This document shows positions 9,543 to 19,377 of a stretch of 64,000 bases of DNA, piece by piece. The position numbers and the translations under genes are program-made. The notes below the pieces were generated by a model. That model was not told where the DNA came from. It made no database searches and was given only the letters and a program-made list of their open reading frames with translations. The stretch lies in assembly GCA_948469315.1 (NCBI GenBank), contig CAOKLQ010000003.1:16007-80006 (forward strand), in the 5' to 3' direction. Source of the stretch: an uncultured Clostridium sp. (lineage in GTDB: Bacteria > Bacillota > Clostridia > TANB77 > CAG-508). Each line of letters starts with the position of its first letter. Position 1 is the first letter of the stretch.

Positions 9543-10868
9543 CTACTTATCTTCCTTTTCCCTCACAATAATTCTCACTGGTGTTCCTTCTAGTCCAAAT
9601 TCTTTTCTTAGTTGATTTACTATATATCTTTGATATGAAAAATGAAATAGCTTTTTGCTGTTTACAAATATTACAAATGTTGGAGGTTTTGTAGATGCTT
9701 GTGTTATATATAATACTTTTAACCTTCTTCCTTTATCTGTTGGTGGTTGTACTAATGCTATTGCTTCATTTAATACTTGATTTAAAACTGAAGTTGATAC
9801 TCTTAAAGCATTATTGTTTGCAACCATATTTATTAGTTCAAATAATTTATTTACTCTTTGTCCTGTTTTCGCTGAAATAAATATTATTGGTGCATATGAT
9901 AAATATGAAAGTTTTGCATATACTTCTTTTTCATATTTTTCTAATGTTCCTGTTTGTTTTTCATATTCATCCCATTTATTTACTACTATTATTACACCTT
10001 TTCCAGCTTCATGTGCTTCTCCTGCAATTTTTGCGTCTTGGTCTGTTACTCCTTCATTTGCATCTATCATCATTAAACATACATCTGAACGTTCTATTGC
10101 AAGCATTGTTCTTGCTACACTATATTTTTCTATTTTTTCATCAACTTTGCTCTTTCTTCTAATTCCTGCTGTATCAATTAACATATATTTTCCAAATTCA
10201 TTTTTGAATTCTGAATCTATTGCATCTCTTGTAGTACCTGCTATATCGCTTACAATTACTCTATTTTCTCCTAAAATTTTATTTACTAAAGAAGATTTTC
10301 CTACATTTGGTTTTCCTATTATTGCAACTTTTATGATATTATTTTCATCTTCATTTTCGTCATTTTGTGGAAATAAATCATATACTGCATCTAACAAATC
10401 CCCTATCCCTTTTGCATTTGCTGCTGATATTGCATATGGATCTCCTAGTCCTAAATTATAAAATTCATATATATTAGTATCTACATTTGTTCCAAATTCA
10501 TCGGCTTTATTACACACAAGTATTACTGGCTTTTTAGATTTTTTTAACATTATGGCTATTTCTTTATCTGCTGCTGTAACACCTTGTTTTATATCTGTTA
10601 AAAATATAATCACATCTGCTATTTGTATTGCAATATTTGCTTGATCTCTCATTTGAGATAATATTATATCTTCAGATTCTGGTTCAATTCCACCTGTATC
10701 TATTAAAGTAAAATCTCTACCTCTCCAATTAGATTGACCATAAACCCTATCTCTTGTAACTCCTGGTGTATCTTCTACTATAGATATTCTACTTCCAATT
10801 ATATAATTAAAAAAAGTAGATTTTCCTACATTTGGTTTTCCAACTATTGCTACTATTGGTTTACTCAT
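9543..10868 (-). CDS. der: Ribosome biogenesis GTPase Der (EngA)
   Basis: Der has two tandem GTPase domains and is needed for 50S assembly. The 441-residue protein shows GKPNVGKST (residues 10-18) with DTPG and NKAD in domain 1, and GKPNVGKSS (about 185-193) with DTAG and NKWD in domain 2. The C-terminal KH-like domain contains PPTFVIFVN and GTPVRI. Length and order are normal. It is preceded by a terminator that isolates it from rpmF. Confidence 0.97.
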   Translation of the reverse strand: MSKPIVAIVGKPNVGKSTFFNYIIGSRISIVEDTPGVTRDRVYGQSNWRGRDFTLIDTGGIEPESEDIILSQMRDQANIAIQIADVIIFLTDIKQGVTAADKEIAIMLKKSKKPVILVCNKADEFGTNVDTNIYEFYNLGLGDPYAISAANAKGIGDLLDAVYDLFPQNDENEDENNIIKVAIIGKPNVGKSSLVNKILGENRVIVSDIAGTTRDAIDSEFKNEFGKYMLIDTAGIRRKSKVDEKIEKYSVARTMLAIERSDVCLMMIDANEGVTDQDAKIAGEAHEAGKGVIIVVNKWDEYEKQTGTLEKYEKEVYAKLSYLSYAPIIFISAKTGQRVNKLFELINMVANNNALRVSTSVLNQVLNEAIALVQPPTDKGRRLKVLYITQASTKPPTFVIFVNSKKLFHFSYQRYIVNQLRKEFGLEGTPVRIIVREKEDK

Positions 10869-10974
10869 TTTTTACTCCTCTTGTTTTTATTTTTCTTATT
10901 ATATTAGAAAATACATAAAAATACAACCTTTTTTTGACAGATTTTAAATTATAAATATTTAAAGTCTTATATAC

Positions 10975-11017
10975 AAAAAACCAATTTAAAATTTAATTTT
11001 AAATTGGTTTTGTTTTT
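10975..11017 (-). terminator. Intrinsic terminator after rpmF
   Basis: An 11-bp stem (CCAATTTAAAA with its complement) extends through flanking A and T runs, giving a T-run on the minus strand right after the rpmF stop. Confidence 0.85.
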
Positions 11018-11020
11018 ATA

Positions 11021-11212
11021 TTAATTTTCTTCTGCAGTTTCTGCTGCAACTACTTTTCTACCATTGTAATATCCGCATTTTGTACAAGCTCTATGTGCCA
11101 TAATTGGTTCATGACATTGTGGGCATGTTGCTACGTTTGGTGTATCTAATTTCCATGTAGATCTTTTTGTATGTGTTCTTTGTTTTGACCATCTTCTTTT
11201 TGGTTGTGCCAT
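11021..11212 (-). CDS. rpmF: 50S ribosomal protein L32
   Basis: The 63-residue protein begins MAQPKRRWSKQRTHTKRSTW and carries a four-Cys zinc ribbon (CPQC at about 30-33 and CTKC at about 43-46), so it is the zinc-binding form of L32. It has a strong AGGAGG-type site upstream and a terminator immediately downstream. In many Firmicutes rpmF follows a YceD-family gene, which is not present here. Confidence 0.97.
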   Translation of the reverse strand: MAQPKRRWSKQRTHTKRSTWKLDTPNVATCPQCHEPIMAHRACTKCGYYNGRKVVAAETAEEN

Positions 11213-11402
11213 TTATATTCCCTCCTCTGTTTTTTAAGATATTTATATATTCTTAAGTTTCATTTTTATCTTATTTTTACTTTAAGAGTATACTATTTTT
11301 TTTAACTTTTGTCAATAGTCTGTAATCGTTAATTTTTTACTATAATATTATATTATTACAATTAATAAATATAATCCATTCATATAATTGTTTAACATAT
11401 TT

Positions 11403-12614
11403 TTATTTAAGCTTTTGAATTGCTTTTTGCAATTGTGTGTCATCTTTTTGCTCTACTGTTAAAACATTTTTTACAGTTTCTGGAAGTTCTACTTTTTCAT
11501 CTGGCTGGATTCCAACTTTATTGATTTTTGTTTTGTTTGGTGTGAAGTATTCATTTGTTGTTATTTTTATTCCACTTCCATCTGATAGGCTAAGTACTTC
11601 TTGTATTACACCTTTTCCATATGATTTTGTTCCTACTATTTTGGCAACATTATTATCTCTTAGAGCTCCTGCTAATATTTCTGATGCACTTGCTGTATTT
11701 TCATTTATTAATATAACTATTGGCATATTTATGTATTTACTCTCTTTTGCTTTTCTTATTTCTTCTTTTTGTTTTTTATCAACTGTTATTAATAAAGTAT
11801 TTCCTTTATCTGTCATATAATCCGCAATTTTTAAGGCTTCATCTACTAAACCACCACCATTATTTCTTAAATCTATAACAAGGGATTTTACATTTGAATT
11901 AGTATTTAATTCATCATATTTTTGTTTAAATTCATCGCTACAACCTTCATCAAATGTAGATAGTTTTAAATAACCTATATTATTTTCTAACATTTTTGAT
12001 TCTACATGATTTAGTTTTATATTTTCTCTTTTTATTTCAAAATTCAAAACCTCTGTTCCTCTAATTATTTCTAAAGAAACGCTAGATCCTTCTTCTCCTT
12101 TTATTTTGTTTGCAGCTTCTGTCATTTGTTCACCTAAATACTCTACTCCATCTACTTTGGAAATTATATCTCCTGGCAAAATTCCAGCACTATATGCAGG
12201 TGAATTTTCTATTGGTGTTAATACTTTTATAACATTATTCTCAGTATCTTTTACCATATAAATTCCAATTCCTGTGAAATTTCCTAAAGTATCTTCTTCG
12301 AAACTTTCCATTTCTTCTTTTGTATAATATTCTGTATATTCATCTTCTAAAGCTTCTATATATCCTTTTAGGGCACCTTGTTTTAATTTTTCTTCATCTA
12401 CTTCTCCTAAATAATATTCATCTATTATTTTTTTAAATCTAGATATTTCAGAAGATAGTTTTGAATTATCACTATTTATATCTATATATTTATTACCTTT
12501 ATCATTACTTACATAATTATATACTAATATTGTAGTTATCAATGATGTTAATAGTGCAGTTACAAATATTAACATTATTATTTTATAAATCTTTTGTTTT
12601 TTATTTTCTTCCAT
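11403..12614 (-). CDS. C-terminal processing peptidase (S41), CtpA-like
   Basis: A membrane-anchored serine protease of 403 residues. It has an N-terminal transmembrane segment (about 13-33), a PDZ domain with NFTGIGIYMV and SPAYSAGILPGDIISKVDG (about 100-190), and an S41 catalytic domain with the NENTASASEILAGALRD block (Ser near 310) and the Lys of GTKSYGKGVIQ (near 331). Clostridial members act outside the membrane, some in sporulation signalling; which role applies here is not shown. It is probably monocistronic, following a terminator. Confidence 0.93.
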   Translation of the reverse strand: MEENKKQKIYKIIMLIFVTALLTSLITTILVYNYVSNDKGNKYIDINSDNSKLSSEISRFKKIIDEYYLGEVDEEKLKQGALKGYIEALEDEYTEYYTKEEMESFEEDTLGNFTGIGIYMVKDTENNVIKVLTPIENSPAYSAGILPGDIISKVDGVEYLGEQMTEAANKIKGEEGSSVSLEIIRGTEVLNFEIKRENIKLNHVESKMLENNIGYLKLSTFDEGCSDEFKQKYDELNTNSNVKSLVIDLRNNGGGLVDEALKIADYMTDKGNTLLITVDKKQKEEIRKAKESKYINMPIVILINENTASASEILAGALRDNNVAKIVGTKSYGKGVIQEVLSLSDGSGIKITTNEYFTPNKTKINKVGIQPDEKVELPETVKNVLTVEQKDDTQLQKAIQKLK

Positions 12615-12713
12615 TTTCTTCCTCCTAAAATAAACTTCTTTTGTATTATACTATAAAATTTATAAAAATAGTATTTTTTAAGAAATTTTTTATAAATATT
12701 TTTTTACTAACTA

Positions 12714-12751
12714 ATATTAGCCAAAAAACAATTTATGTTTTTTGGCTAATA
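12714..12751 (-). terminator. Intrinsic terminator
   Basis: A perfect stem of about 16 bp (TATTAGCCAAAAAACA with its complement) lies directly downstream of the minus-strand hypothetical gene at 12756 and is followed by T-rich sequence. Confidence 0.85.
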
Positions 12752-12755
12752 CTTT

Positions 12756-13142
12756 TTACAATACCCATTTTACTTTATCAAGAAATTCTTTTACTTGTTT
12801 TTCTTTATTTGTTTCTTCTATTACCATTTTCCTTTTTTCTAAATTTTGTATTGTCTTTATACATGATAAAGTCTGTTTTCTATTTTTAGTACTAAAAAAA
12901 ATCTTATCATACGTTTTTGTAATCGTACTTTGAACCTTTTCTTCATCATTAAAAAATATTCTAAATATAGAACATATACATTCAAATGGTAATAACACGA
13001 TTATTCCTGCAACACATAATATCAGCTTAATTATGTTACAAAAAGTTACTAAAATCTCCATTATTTTTTCCCGAAATACTAATATAATACTTAATATTAA
13101 TATACCAGCAATAACAAGTAACAAAATCTGTAAAAACGACAT
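12756..13142 (-). CDS. Small membrane protein, hypothetical
   Basis: About 128 residues with two N-terminal hydrophobic segments (residues 3-22 and 30-55) and a basic, helical C-terminal half ending KQVKEFLDKVKWVL. AGGAGG lies 9 nt before ATG 13142, so I prefer this over ATG 13148. One in-frame CGG (in VFREKI, near 13069) is read as Arg; a +1 shift there would reach a stop within three codons. I recognise no family. It has its own terminator and lies between ctpA and ylmH. Confidence 0.7.
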   Translation of the reverse strand: MSFLQILLLVIAGILILSIILVFREKIMEILVTFCNIIKLILCVAGIIVLLPFECICSIFRIFFNDEEKVQSTITKTYDKIFFSTKNRKQTLSCIKTIQNLEKRKMVIEETNKEKQVKEFLDKVKWVL

Positions 13143-13279
13143 AGGCATTGTCCTCCTTTTTCATTCAACACTTCGAAAAGTTTCTTTAGTATTATATATC
13201 ATTTTACATAATATGTCAAGCTGATTATATGACTTTAACATACGAAAATGCGGTAGTTTTGTGATAAAAAATATATAAA

Positions 13280-14086
13280 TTAATTAAATTTCTCTACTAA
13301 AATTATTTGCTTATTCTTTTTTGAATTTCCTATAAATTCTTTTATTGTAAATCTACCTTTTCCTCTTATTGTTATTATATCTCCTAGTTTTATTTCTTTT
13401 GATGTTTTTGTTTCATTTGTATAATTTACAAATACTCTTTCTGACAATATTATCTCTACTGATTTTGTTCTTGATACTTTTGCAAGTTCTGAAACGATAC
13501 TATCTAGTCTTAGTGATGTGACTATTATTTGTATTTGATCTTTTTCTATTTTGGGCTGTTTTATTTTTTCTAAAGAAACCTCATATATTTTGCTTTTTGA
13601 AAATCGCTTTAGAGTATTTAACTCTTGAAGTAGAAACTTTAAAATATTTTCCATAACTATAATGTCTGCTCCACTGCTATCTACAATTATATCTCCTAGT
13701 TTTTCTCTTTTTATTCCAAGTTTCATTAGTCCACTTAAATAGTTTTTGTGTACATATTTTCCTTGCATTTGATTTGGCAGCTCTATTCTTATTGTTTTTA
13801 TAATTTCTTCTATATTAGGTATTCTATTTTCAAATATAGTAGATAATTTTTCTGGATATAGTATAAGTATTTTTCTTTCTGATTCATTAAATCCTCCATA
13901 TAATATGTAGTTTTCCTCTTTTATCTTTTTTAAAAATTCTTCTGTTATCTTTTGTTCATATAAGTTTAAAAAATCTGTATTTGATATTTTGTTTTTTTCT
14001 TTTGTAAAGTTTATTTTGTCTAATATTTTTGATAATAATAGTTTATCTTCCTCATTATATTTTTTTAACAAATCTTGTTTATTCAT
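13280..14086 (-). CDS. ylmH: YlmH-type S4 RNA-binding protein
   Basis: The 268-residue protein has the YlmH N-terminal region (YGGFNESERKILILYP) and a C-terminal S4 domain (about 180-245) containing RLDSIVSELAKVSRTKSVEII and GDIITIRGKGRFTI. YlmH homologues bind the ribosome or peptidyl-tRNA and help rescue stalled 50S complexes. That role is interesting in a genome where ribosomes may stall at CGG, but the link is only inference. It usually sits near division genes; here it is isolated. Confidence 0.88.
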   Translation of the reverse strand: MNKQDLLKKYNEEDKLLLSKILDKINFTKEKNKISNTDFLNLYEQKITEEFLKKIKEENYILYGGFNESERKILILYPEKLSTIFENRIPNIEEIIKTIRIELPNQMQGKYVHKNYLSGLMKLGIKREKLGDIIVDSSGADIIVMENILKFLLQELNTLKRFSKSKIYEVSLEKIKQPKIEKDQIQIIVTSLRLDSIVSELAKVSRTKSVEIILSERVFVNYTNETKTSKEIKLGDIITIRGKGRFTIKEFIGNSKKNKQIILVEKFN

Positions 14087-14213
14087 TTTTTCTCCAATTC
14101 TAATAATTTTAACTCTTGCTTATTTATGTATTCCCTGATATAATCATTAAAATTTATAGTATATGCTATTTTTTGATATCTTAACAAATATTTTTGGAAG
14201 GATGGTGTATTGT

Positions 14214-14387
14214 ATGAATACAAGTTTTTTTCAAGTTACTAAAGGAAATATTGAATGTATGTTTTGTAAATATTCTGATGATTGTTCTATTCGGTATTAT
14301 CCCAATCATGTTCGATTATTGGACAATGGTTTAAAAAAACATTGTAAAAAAGAACTTAATAAAAAAGAAAAAAAGATTTTAAGGTAA
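14214..14387 (+). CDS. Small Cys-rich protein, hypothetical
   Basis: A 57-residue protein with CMFCKYSDDC and a later HC, resembling a small zinc-binding knuckle, and a Lys-rich end. ATG 14214 follows GGAAGGATGG. It contains a CGG codon: read as Arg it gives the product described, while a +1 shift would give a shorter tail ending in WTMV. Neither can be excluded. It is the only plus-strand gene in this stretch and shares a bidirectional terminator with dxs. Confidence 0.6.
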   Translation: MNTSFFQVTKGNIECMFCKYSDDCSIRYYPNHVRLLDNGLKKHCKKELNKKEKKILR

Positions 14388-14400
14388 AATATTATATTTG

Positions 14401-14419
14401 GGGCGAATTATATTCGCCC
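14401..14419. terminator. Bidirectional terminator
   Basis: A perfect 8-bp stem (GGGCGAAT with its complement) with a 3-nt loop and a following TTTAT sits between convergent genes. Confidence 0.75.
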
Positions 14420-14420
14420 T

Positions 14421-16304
14421 TTATAACATTATTTTATCTTCTTTTATCAACGTCAAAACTTCATCTGCTATATTCTCAGCATCTAAACCATATATCTTTT
14501 CTAGTTCTTCTGTAGTTCCATGTTTTATAAATTCATCTGGGTATGCTTTTGCTTTTATATTAATATTTTTTATCTTTTCATTTTGTATTAATTCTATAAC
14601 TTTTGTTGCTAAACCTCCTTCTATTACATTATCTTCTATTGTAATAACATTTTTTGTTTTATTAATTGATTGTTTTATTGTTTCATTATCTAATGGTTTT
14701 AAAAATCTTGCATTTATTATTTCGACTTCTATTTCATTTTTTTCTAATATTTTTGCTACTTCTACTGCCCTTGATACCATTTTACCAATAGCAATTATAC
14801 TTACATCTCTTCCTTTTTTTATTATTTGCGCTTTACCTTTTTGAATTTTTTCGTGCGCTTTAAATTTTTCTTTTGCCTCTTCCCCTCTTGGGTATCTTAT
14901 AACTACTGGTGCATTTAAATTTATAGAATATTCTAGCATTTGTTCTAATTCTTCAAAATCTTTTGGTGCTAGTATCTGTAAGTTTGGTACTATATTAAAA
15001 AAAGATAAATCATATATTCCTTGATGTGTTTCTCCATCATTTCCTACTATTCCTGCTCTATCTACACATAATACTACATGTAAATTTTGAAGTGCAATAT
15101 CGTGTATTACTTGGTCAAATGCTCTTTGATAAAATGTTGAATATATCGGAACTACTGGTATTAGTCCTTCTTTTGCCATTCCTGCTGCCATTGCTAAACT
15201 ATGTTGTTCTGCAATTCCTGCGTCAAAAAATCTTTGTGGAAATTCTTTACTAAATTTGCTAAGACCTGTTCCATCTTTCATAGATGCTGTTATTGCAACT
15301 ATTTTTTCATTTTTTTTAGCTAAACTAACTAATTTATCTCCAAATACTTGTGAATAATCCTTGCTTTTTTGTTTTTTGGGTCTTCCATCTTCTATGTTAA
15401 AACTTGATGTACTATGAAATTTATCTGGATTTTCTTCTGCTGGTTTGTATCCTTTACCCTTTTTTGTGACTACATGCAATAATACTGGTCCATCTATAGT
15501 TTTAGCAATTTTAAAAATACTTTCCATTTTTTCTATATCATGACCATTTATTGGACCTATATATCTAAATCCCATATCTTCAAATAACATGTTTGAAATT
15601 AACAATTGTTTTAAACTATATTTTATTTTTCTTACTATATGTATTATTTTATTTCCAACAAATGGAATCTTTTTAGTAATTTTCTTTATATAATTATTAG
15701 ATTTTCTATAAAATTTCCTTGACCTTATTCTATTTAAAAATAAAGATATTCCACCTACATTTTTTGAAATACTCATTTCATTATCATTTAATATTACTAT
15801 TAAATTTGTTTTAGAACTTCCTGCATCATTTAAAGCTTCTAATGCCATACCACCAGTTAAAGCTCCATCTCCTATTACTGCTATTACATAGTTTTTCTTA
15901 TTTTTTATATCTCGTGCTTTTGCCATTCCTAGTGCAACTGAAATTGACGTACTACTGTGCCCTGTATTAAAACTATCATATTCAGATTCTTCAGATTTTG
16001 GAAAACCTGCAATTCCTCCTAATTTTCTTAAAGTTTTTAACTTTTCTTTTCTTCCAGTTAATATTTTATGAACATAAGTTTGATGTCCAACATCCCATAC
16101 GATTTTATCTTCTGGCATATTAAATACACTGTGAAGTGCAACTGTAAGTTCTACTACACCTAAATTAGAAGCTAAATGTCCCCCATTTTTAGAAACTACT
16201 TGTATTATATAATCTCTTATTTCTTTGCAAAGTTTATCTTTTTGTTTATAATTTAAATTTTTAACATCTTTTGTACAATTTATTTTATCTAATATATTGT
16301 CCAT
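14421..16304 (-). CDS. dxs: 1-deoxy-D-xylulose-5-phosphate synthase
   Basis: DXS condenses pyruvate and glyceraldehyde-3-phosphate with thiamine diphosphate, the first step of the MEP isoprenoid pathway. The 627-residue protein shows HQTYVHKILTGR, the ThDP motif GDGALTGGMALEALN (about 147-161), GPINGHD, the transketolase central domain with FDAGIAEQHSLAMAAGMA, DRAGIVGNDGETHQG and the C-terminal domain. Length is normal and no residue looks missing. Confidence 0.97.
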   Translation of the reverse strand: MDNILDKINCTKDVKNLNYKQKDKLCKEIRDYIIQVVSKNGGHLASNLGVVELTVALHSVFNMPEDKIVWDVGHQTYVHKILTGRKEKLKTLRKLGGIAGFPKSEESEYDSFNTGHSSTSISVALGMAKARDIKNKKNYVIAVIGDGALTGGMALEALNDAGSSKTNLIVILNDNEMSISKNVGGISLFLNRIRSRKFYRKSNNYIKKITKKIPFVGNKIIHIVRKIKYSLKQLLISNMLFEDMGFRYIGPINGHDIEKMESIFKIAKTIDGPVLLHVVTKKGKGYKPAEENPDKFHSTSSFNIEDGRPKKQKSKDYSQVFGDKLVSLAKKNEKIVAITASMKDGTGLSKFSKEFPQRFFDAGIAEQHSLAMAAGMAKEGLIPVVPIYSTFYQRAFDQVIHDIALQNLHVVLCVDRAGIVGNDGETHQGIYDLSFFNIVPNLQILAPKDFEELEQMLEYSINLNAPVVIRYPRGEEAKEKFKAHEKIQKGKAQIIKKGRDVSIIAIGKMVSRAVEVAKILEKNEIEVEIINARFLKPLDNETIKQSINKTKNVITIEDNVIEGGLATKVIELIQNEKIKNINIKAKAYPDEFIKHGTTEELEKIYGLDAENIADEVLTLIKEDKIML

Positions 16305-16372
16305 TTTTCCTTTTTCCTTTACGTATTTTGTATAACAATAATTATATTTTTATTTTAGCTTTTAATATATAT

Positions 16373-17027
16373 TTAAATTAGGAAATATGCTATTAATGAC
16401 GAAGCTAAAGGTACTGTTATATTGTCTGTTCCTTTTATTGAAATTGCCTCTAAAATTGTAATTAATATTGCTACAATTATAGATTTTATTATCCATAAAT
16501 TTACATTATAACAATACAAAAATATTATAAATATAACAAGACTAACAATAAACATCGTAATCGAACCTAATAAAGTTTTATTTGAGCTTCCGATTTTATA
16601 TTGTTTGCTTTTTATATTTTTTCCTACAACTGCTGCTAATCCATCCCCTAGGGCCATTACCAATATTCCGAACTAAACCTATTTTAGGATTTTTTACAAC
16701 TCCAAATGTCCAAATTGTAAGTATAAATAATGAGATTGCATAATATACAGTTCCAAATCCATCTTTATGATTATCATCTCTTTCCATTACTTTTATTACA
16801 TCTTTTTTTATAGATATATAATTAATTATAATAAAAGTTGCTGGAACAAATGATGCAAACCAAACATTATCAAAAAAATACATTGCAAGGCACCACCAAA
16901 AACCAAGAAATATATGTATAAATTTTCTACTTGCTTCTTTTCCTTTTTCTTCAACTAATTTTGCTAGTCCTATTATTATAAATACAAATATATATGATAT
17001 TATTATTCCTATTATATTTTTTAACAT
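16373..17027 (-). CDS. SEC59/DGK1/VTE5-family membrane kinase or cytidylyltransferase, with a C-GGA +1 shift site
   Basis: A polytopic membrane protein of 217 residues after frame correction, with about six hydrophobic segments. KHKDGF-type (NHKDGFGTVYYA) and ALGDGLAAVVGK motifs mark the phosphatidate cytidylyltransferase/phytol-kinase/dolichol-kinase superfamily; the substrate is unknown. The zero frame ends soon after position 16670, where one C precedes GGA (GTT C GGA). Skipping the C joins IGLV to GILVMALGDGLAAVVGK. ATG 17027 follows GAAGGGA. It is one of nine genes in the window with this same break, so I treat it as functional rather than decayed. Confidence 0.75.
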
Positions 17028-17224
17028 TTTATTTTTCCCTTCGAAAATTTTAAGTATTTTCATAATATCATAAAATGGTTAAATTTACTATAGATATGAA
17101 AAATAAATTATTAAATATAAAAATAATTCATATCCTAAAATAGAATATACAATGTATAAGAGTAGATTGCATTGACCTGAATGAACATAAACACATAACA
17201 AATATTAATGTAAAAGAAAAAAAC

Positions 17225-17243
17225 GGGCAGATTGCATCCGCCC
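17225..17243. repeat. Short palindromic element
   Basis: GGGC..GAT TGC ATC..GCCC hairpin followed by CCCACA, the same design as the units at 8692 and 53056. It is the only notable structure in the roughly 250-nt gap between the membrane kinase gene and clpX. Confidence 0.55.
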
Positions 17244-17275
17244 CCACAAAAATACATTTTTATATAATTATATTT

Positions 17276-18571
17276 CTATGCTGTTTCATCTTTTCTTACT
17301 TTAATCTTTTTAGATTTTTTTTCATTTTCTTTTTTTAGTACTACCATTGGTTTATCCAATCCCTCCACTGTATTTTTTGTTATTATACATTTTTCTATTT
17401 GTGGATTTGATGGTATTTCATACATTATGTCTCTCATTATATCTTCTATTATTGAGCGAAGTCCTCTTGCTCCTGTTTTTCTTTCAATTGCTTTGTTTAC
17501 TATTGATTCTAACGCTTCTTGCTCAAATTCTAGTTCTACTCCATCTAAATTAAATAATTTTTTATATTGTTTTACTAGAGCGTTTTTTGGTTTTGTTACT
17601 ATTTCAATTAGTGTTTTTTTGTCTAATTCATTTAGTGTCGCAATTATTGGAAGTCTTCCAACAAATTCTGGTATTAGTCCAAATTTTAATAAATCTTGTG
17701 GAAGCATTTCTTTAAATATTTCTGCTTTATTTTTATTTGTTTTTTCTTTTATAGTAGTACCAAATCCTATAGATTTTTTTCCTGTTCTTTGGCCTATTAT
17801 TTTTTCTAGTCCTTCAAATGCACCACCACATATAAATAATATATTTTCAGTATTTATTTGTAGTAATTCTTGATGTGGATGTTTTCTTCCTCCTTGTGGA
17901 GGAACTGATGCTGTTGTTCCTTCTATTATTTTAAGTAAGGCTTGTTGTACTCCTTCTCCACTTACATCTCTTGTAATTGAAGGATTCTCACTTTTTTTTG
18001 ATATTTTATCTATTTCGTCTATATATATAATTCCTTTTTGTGCTTTTTCTATATCATAATCTGCTGATTGAATTAGTTTAAGTAATATGTTCTCTACATC
18101 TTCACCTACATAGCCTGCTTCTGTAAGTGTTGTTGCATCTGCTATTGCAAATGGAACATTTAATATTTTGGCTAATGTTTGTGCTAAGAGCGTCTTTCCA
18201 CATCCTGTTGGTCCTAATAATAGGATATTACTTTTTTGTATTTCAACTTCATCTTTTTCATCTTGTCTTATATTTCTTATTCTTTTATAATGATTATATA
18301 CAGCTACTGATAATGTTTTTTTAGCTTCTTCTTGGCCTATAACATAATCATCTAGTATTTCTTTTATTTCTTTTGGTGTTGGCACATTTTCATTGTTTAA
18401 TGTATATGTTTCTTCTTCATCTTCATATTCTTCATTTTCTACAATATTAGAACATACATCTATACACTCATTACAAATATACACACCTGGTCCTGCAACA
18501 ATTCTTTCTACCTCATCTTGTAGTTTTCCACAAAATGAGCATCTTACATTGTTACTTACTTTTTTAGCCAT
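17276..18571 (-). CDS. clpX: ATP-dependent Clp protease ATP-binding subunit ClpX
   Basis: ClpX is the AAA+ unfoldase that feeds proteins to ClpP. The 431-residue protein has the zinc-binding domain (CSFCGK and CNEC, residues 11-38), Walker A GPTGCGKT (about 118-125), Walker [12 protein letters not shown], the GYVGEDVE pore loop and the C-terminal sensor motif [13 protein letters not shown]. It follows clpP by 30 nt in the tig-clpP-clpX order. Confidence 0.97.
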   Translation of the reverse strand: MAKKVSNNVRCSFCGKLQDEVERIVAGPGVYICNECIDVCSNIVENEEYEDEEETYTLNNENVPTPKEIKEILDDYVIGQEEAKKTLSVAVYNHYKRIRNIRQDEKDEVEIQKSNILLLGPTGCGKTLLAQTLAKILNVPFAIADATTLTEAGYVGEDVENILLKLIQSADYDIEKAQKGIIYIDEIDKISKKSENPSITRDVSGEGVQQALLKIIEGTTASVPPQGGRKHPHQELLQINTENILFICGGAFEGLEKIIGQRTGKKSIGFGTTIKEKTNKNKAEIFKEMLPQDLLKFGLIPEFVGRLPIIATLNELDKKTLIEIVTKPKNALVKQYKKLFNLDGVELEFEQEALESIVNKAIERKTGARGLRSIIEDIMRDIMYEIPSNPQIEKCIITKNTVEGLDKPMVVLKKENEKKSKKIKVRKDETA

Positions 18572-18601
18572 TTATTACACTCTCCTTATTAATTTTTAAG
18601 T

Positions 18602-19207
18602 TTAATTTCTTTTATCAAAAATCCCATCTATTAATCCATATTTTAGAGCTTGCTCAGATGTCATGTAATTATCTCTTTCTGTGTCTTTTTGAATCGTTTC
18701 TAAGCTTTGACCTGTTCTATCACTTAGTAATTTATTTAATTTTTCTCTTGTTCTTACCATATGGTCTGCATGTATTTTTATTTCAGTTGTTTGACCTGAA
18801 AGTCCCCCACCTGCAATTAAAGGTTGATGTATTAATATTTCTGCATTTGGAGTTGCAAATCTTTTTCCTTTTTCTCCTGATGCTAAAAGCACTGCTCCCA
18901 TACTTGCTGCCATTCCTACACATATTGTAGTTACTGGACATTTTATATAATTCATTGTATCTACTATTCCCATTCCATCTGTTATAGATCCTCCTGGACT
19001 ATTTATATATAATGATATTTCTTTTTCTGGATCTTCTGATTCTAAAAATAAAAGTTGTGCAATTACTAAGCTTGCAGTGGTTGCGTCTACTTGTTCTCCT
19101 AAAAATATAATTCTATCTTTTAAAAGTCTTGAGAAAATATCATATGATCTTTCTCCTCTACTTGTTTGTTCTACTACATAAGGTACTAAACTATTTTTTT
19201 CTAACAT
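18602..19207 (-). CDS. clpP: ATP-dependent Clp protease proteolytic subunit
   Basis: The 201-residue serine protease shows the nucleophile block [15 protein letters not shown], the catalytic His in EILIHQPL and a C-terminal [13 protein letters not shown]. It starts [23 protein letters not shown], typical of Firmicute ClpP. It forms the degradation chamber with ClpX, encoded 30 nt downstream. Confidence 0.97.
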   Translation of the reverse strand: MLEKNSLVPYVVEQTSRGERSYDIFSRLLKDRIIFLGEQVDATTASLVIAQLLFLESEDPEKEISLYINSPGGSITDGMGIVDTMNYIKCPVTTICVGMAASMGAVLLASGEKGKRFATPNAEILIHQPLIAGGGLSGQTTEIKIHADHMVRTREKLNKLLSDRTGQSLETIQKDTERDNYMTSEQALKYGLIDGIFDKRN

Positions 19208-19377
19208 AAATTTTCCTCCTTTTTTATTTCAAATAACAATTAATTTATATTTGAGAATGAGTTCGACCTGCCTATTACATATAATTAGAAACCGTGGCTT
19301 AATATAAGGGGCGTATTAAATTATTGAATATAAATTATATATTCTTTTTTATTATACAACCCCTACGTTTTATTTTT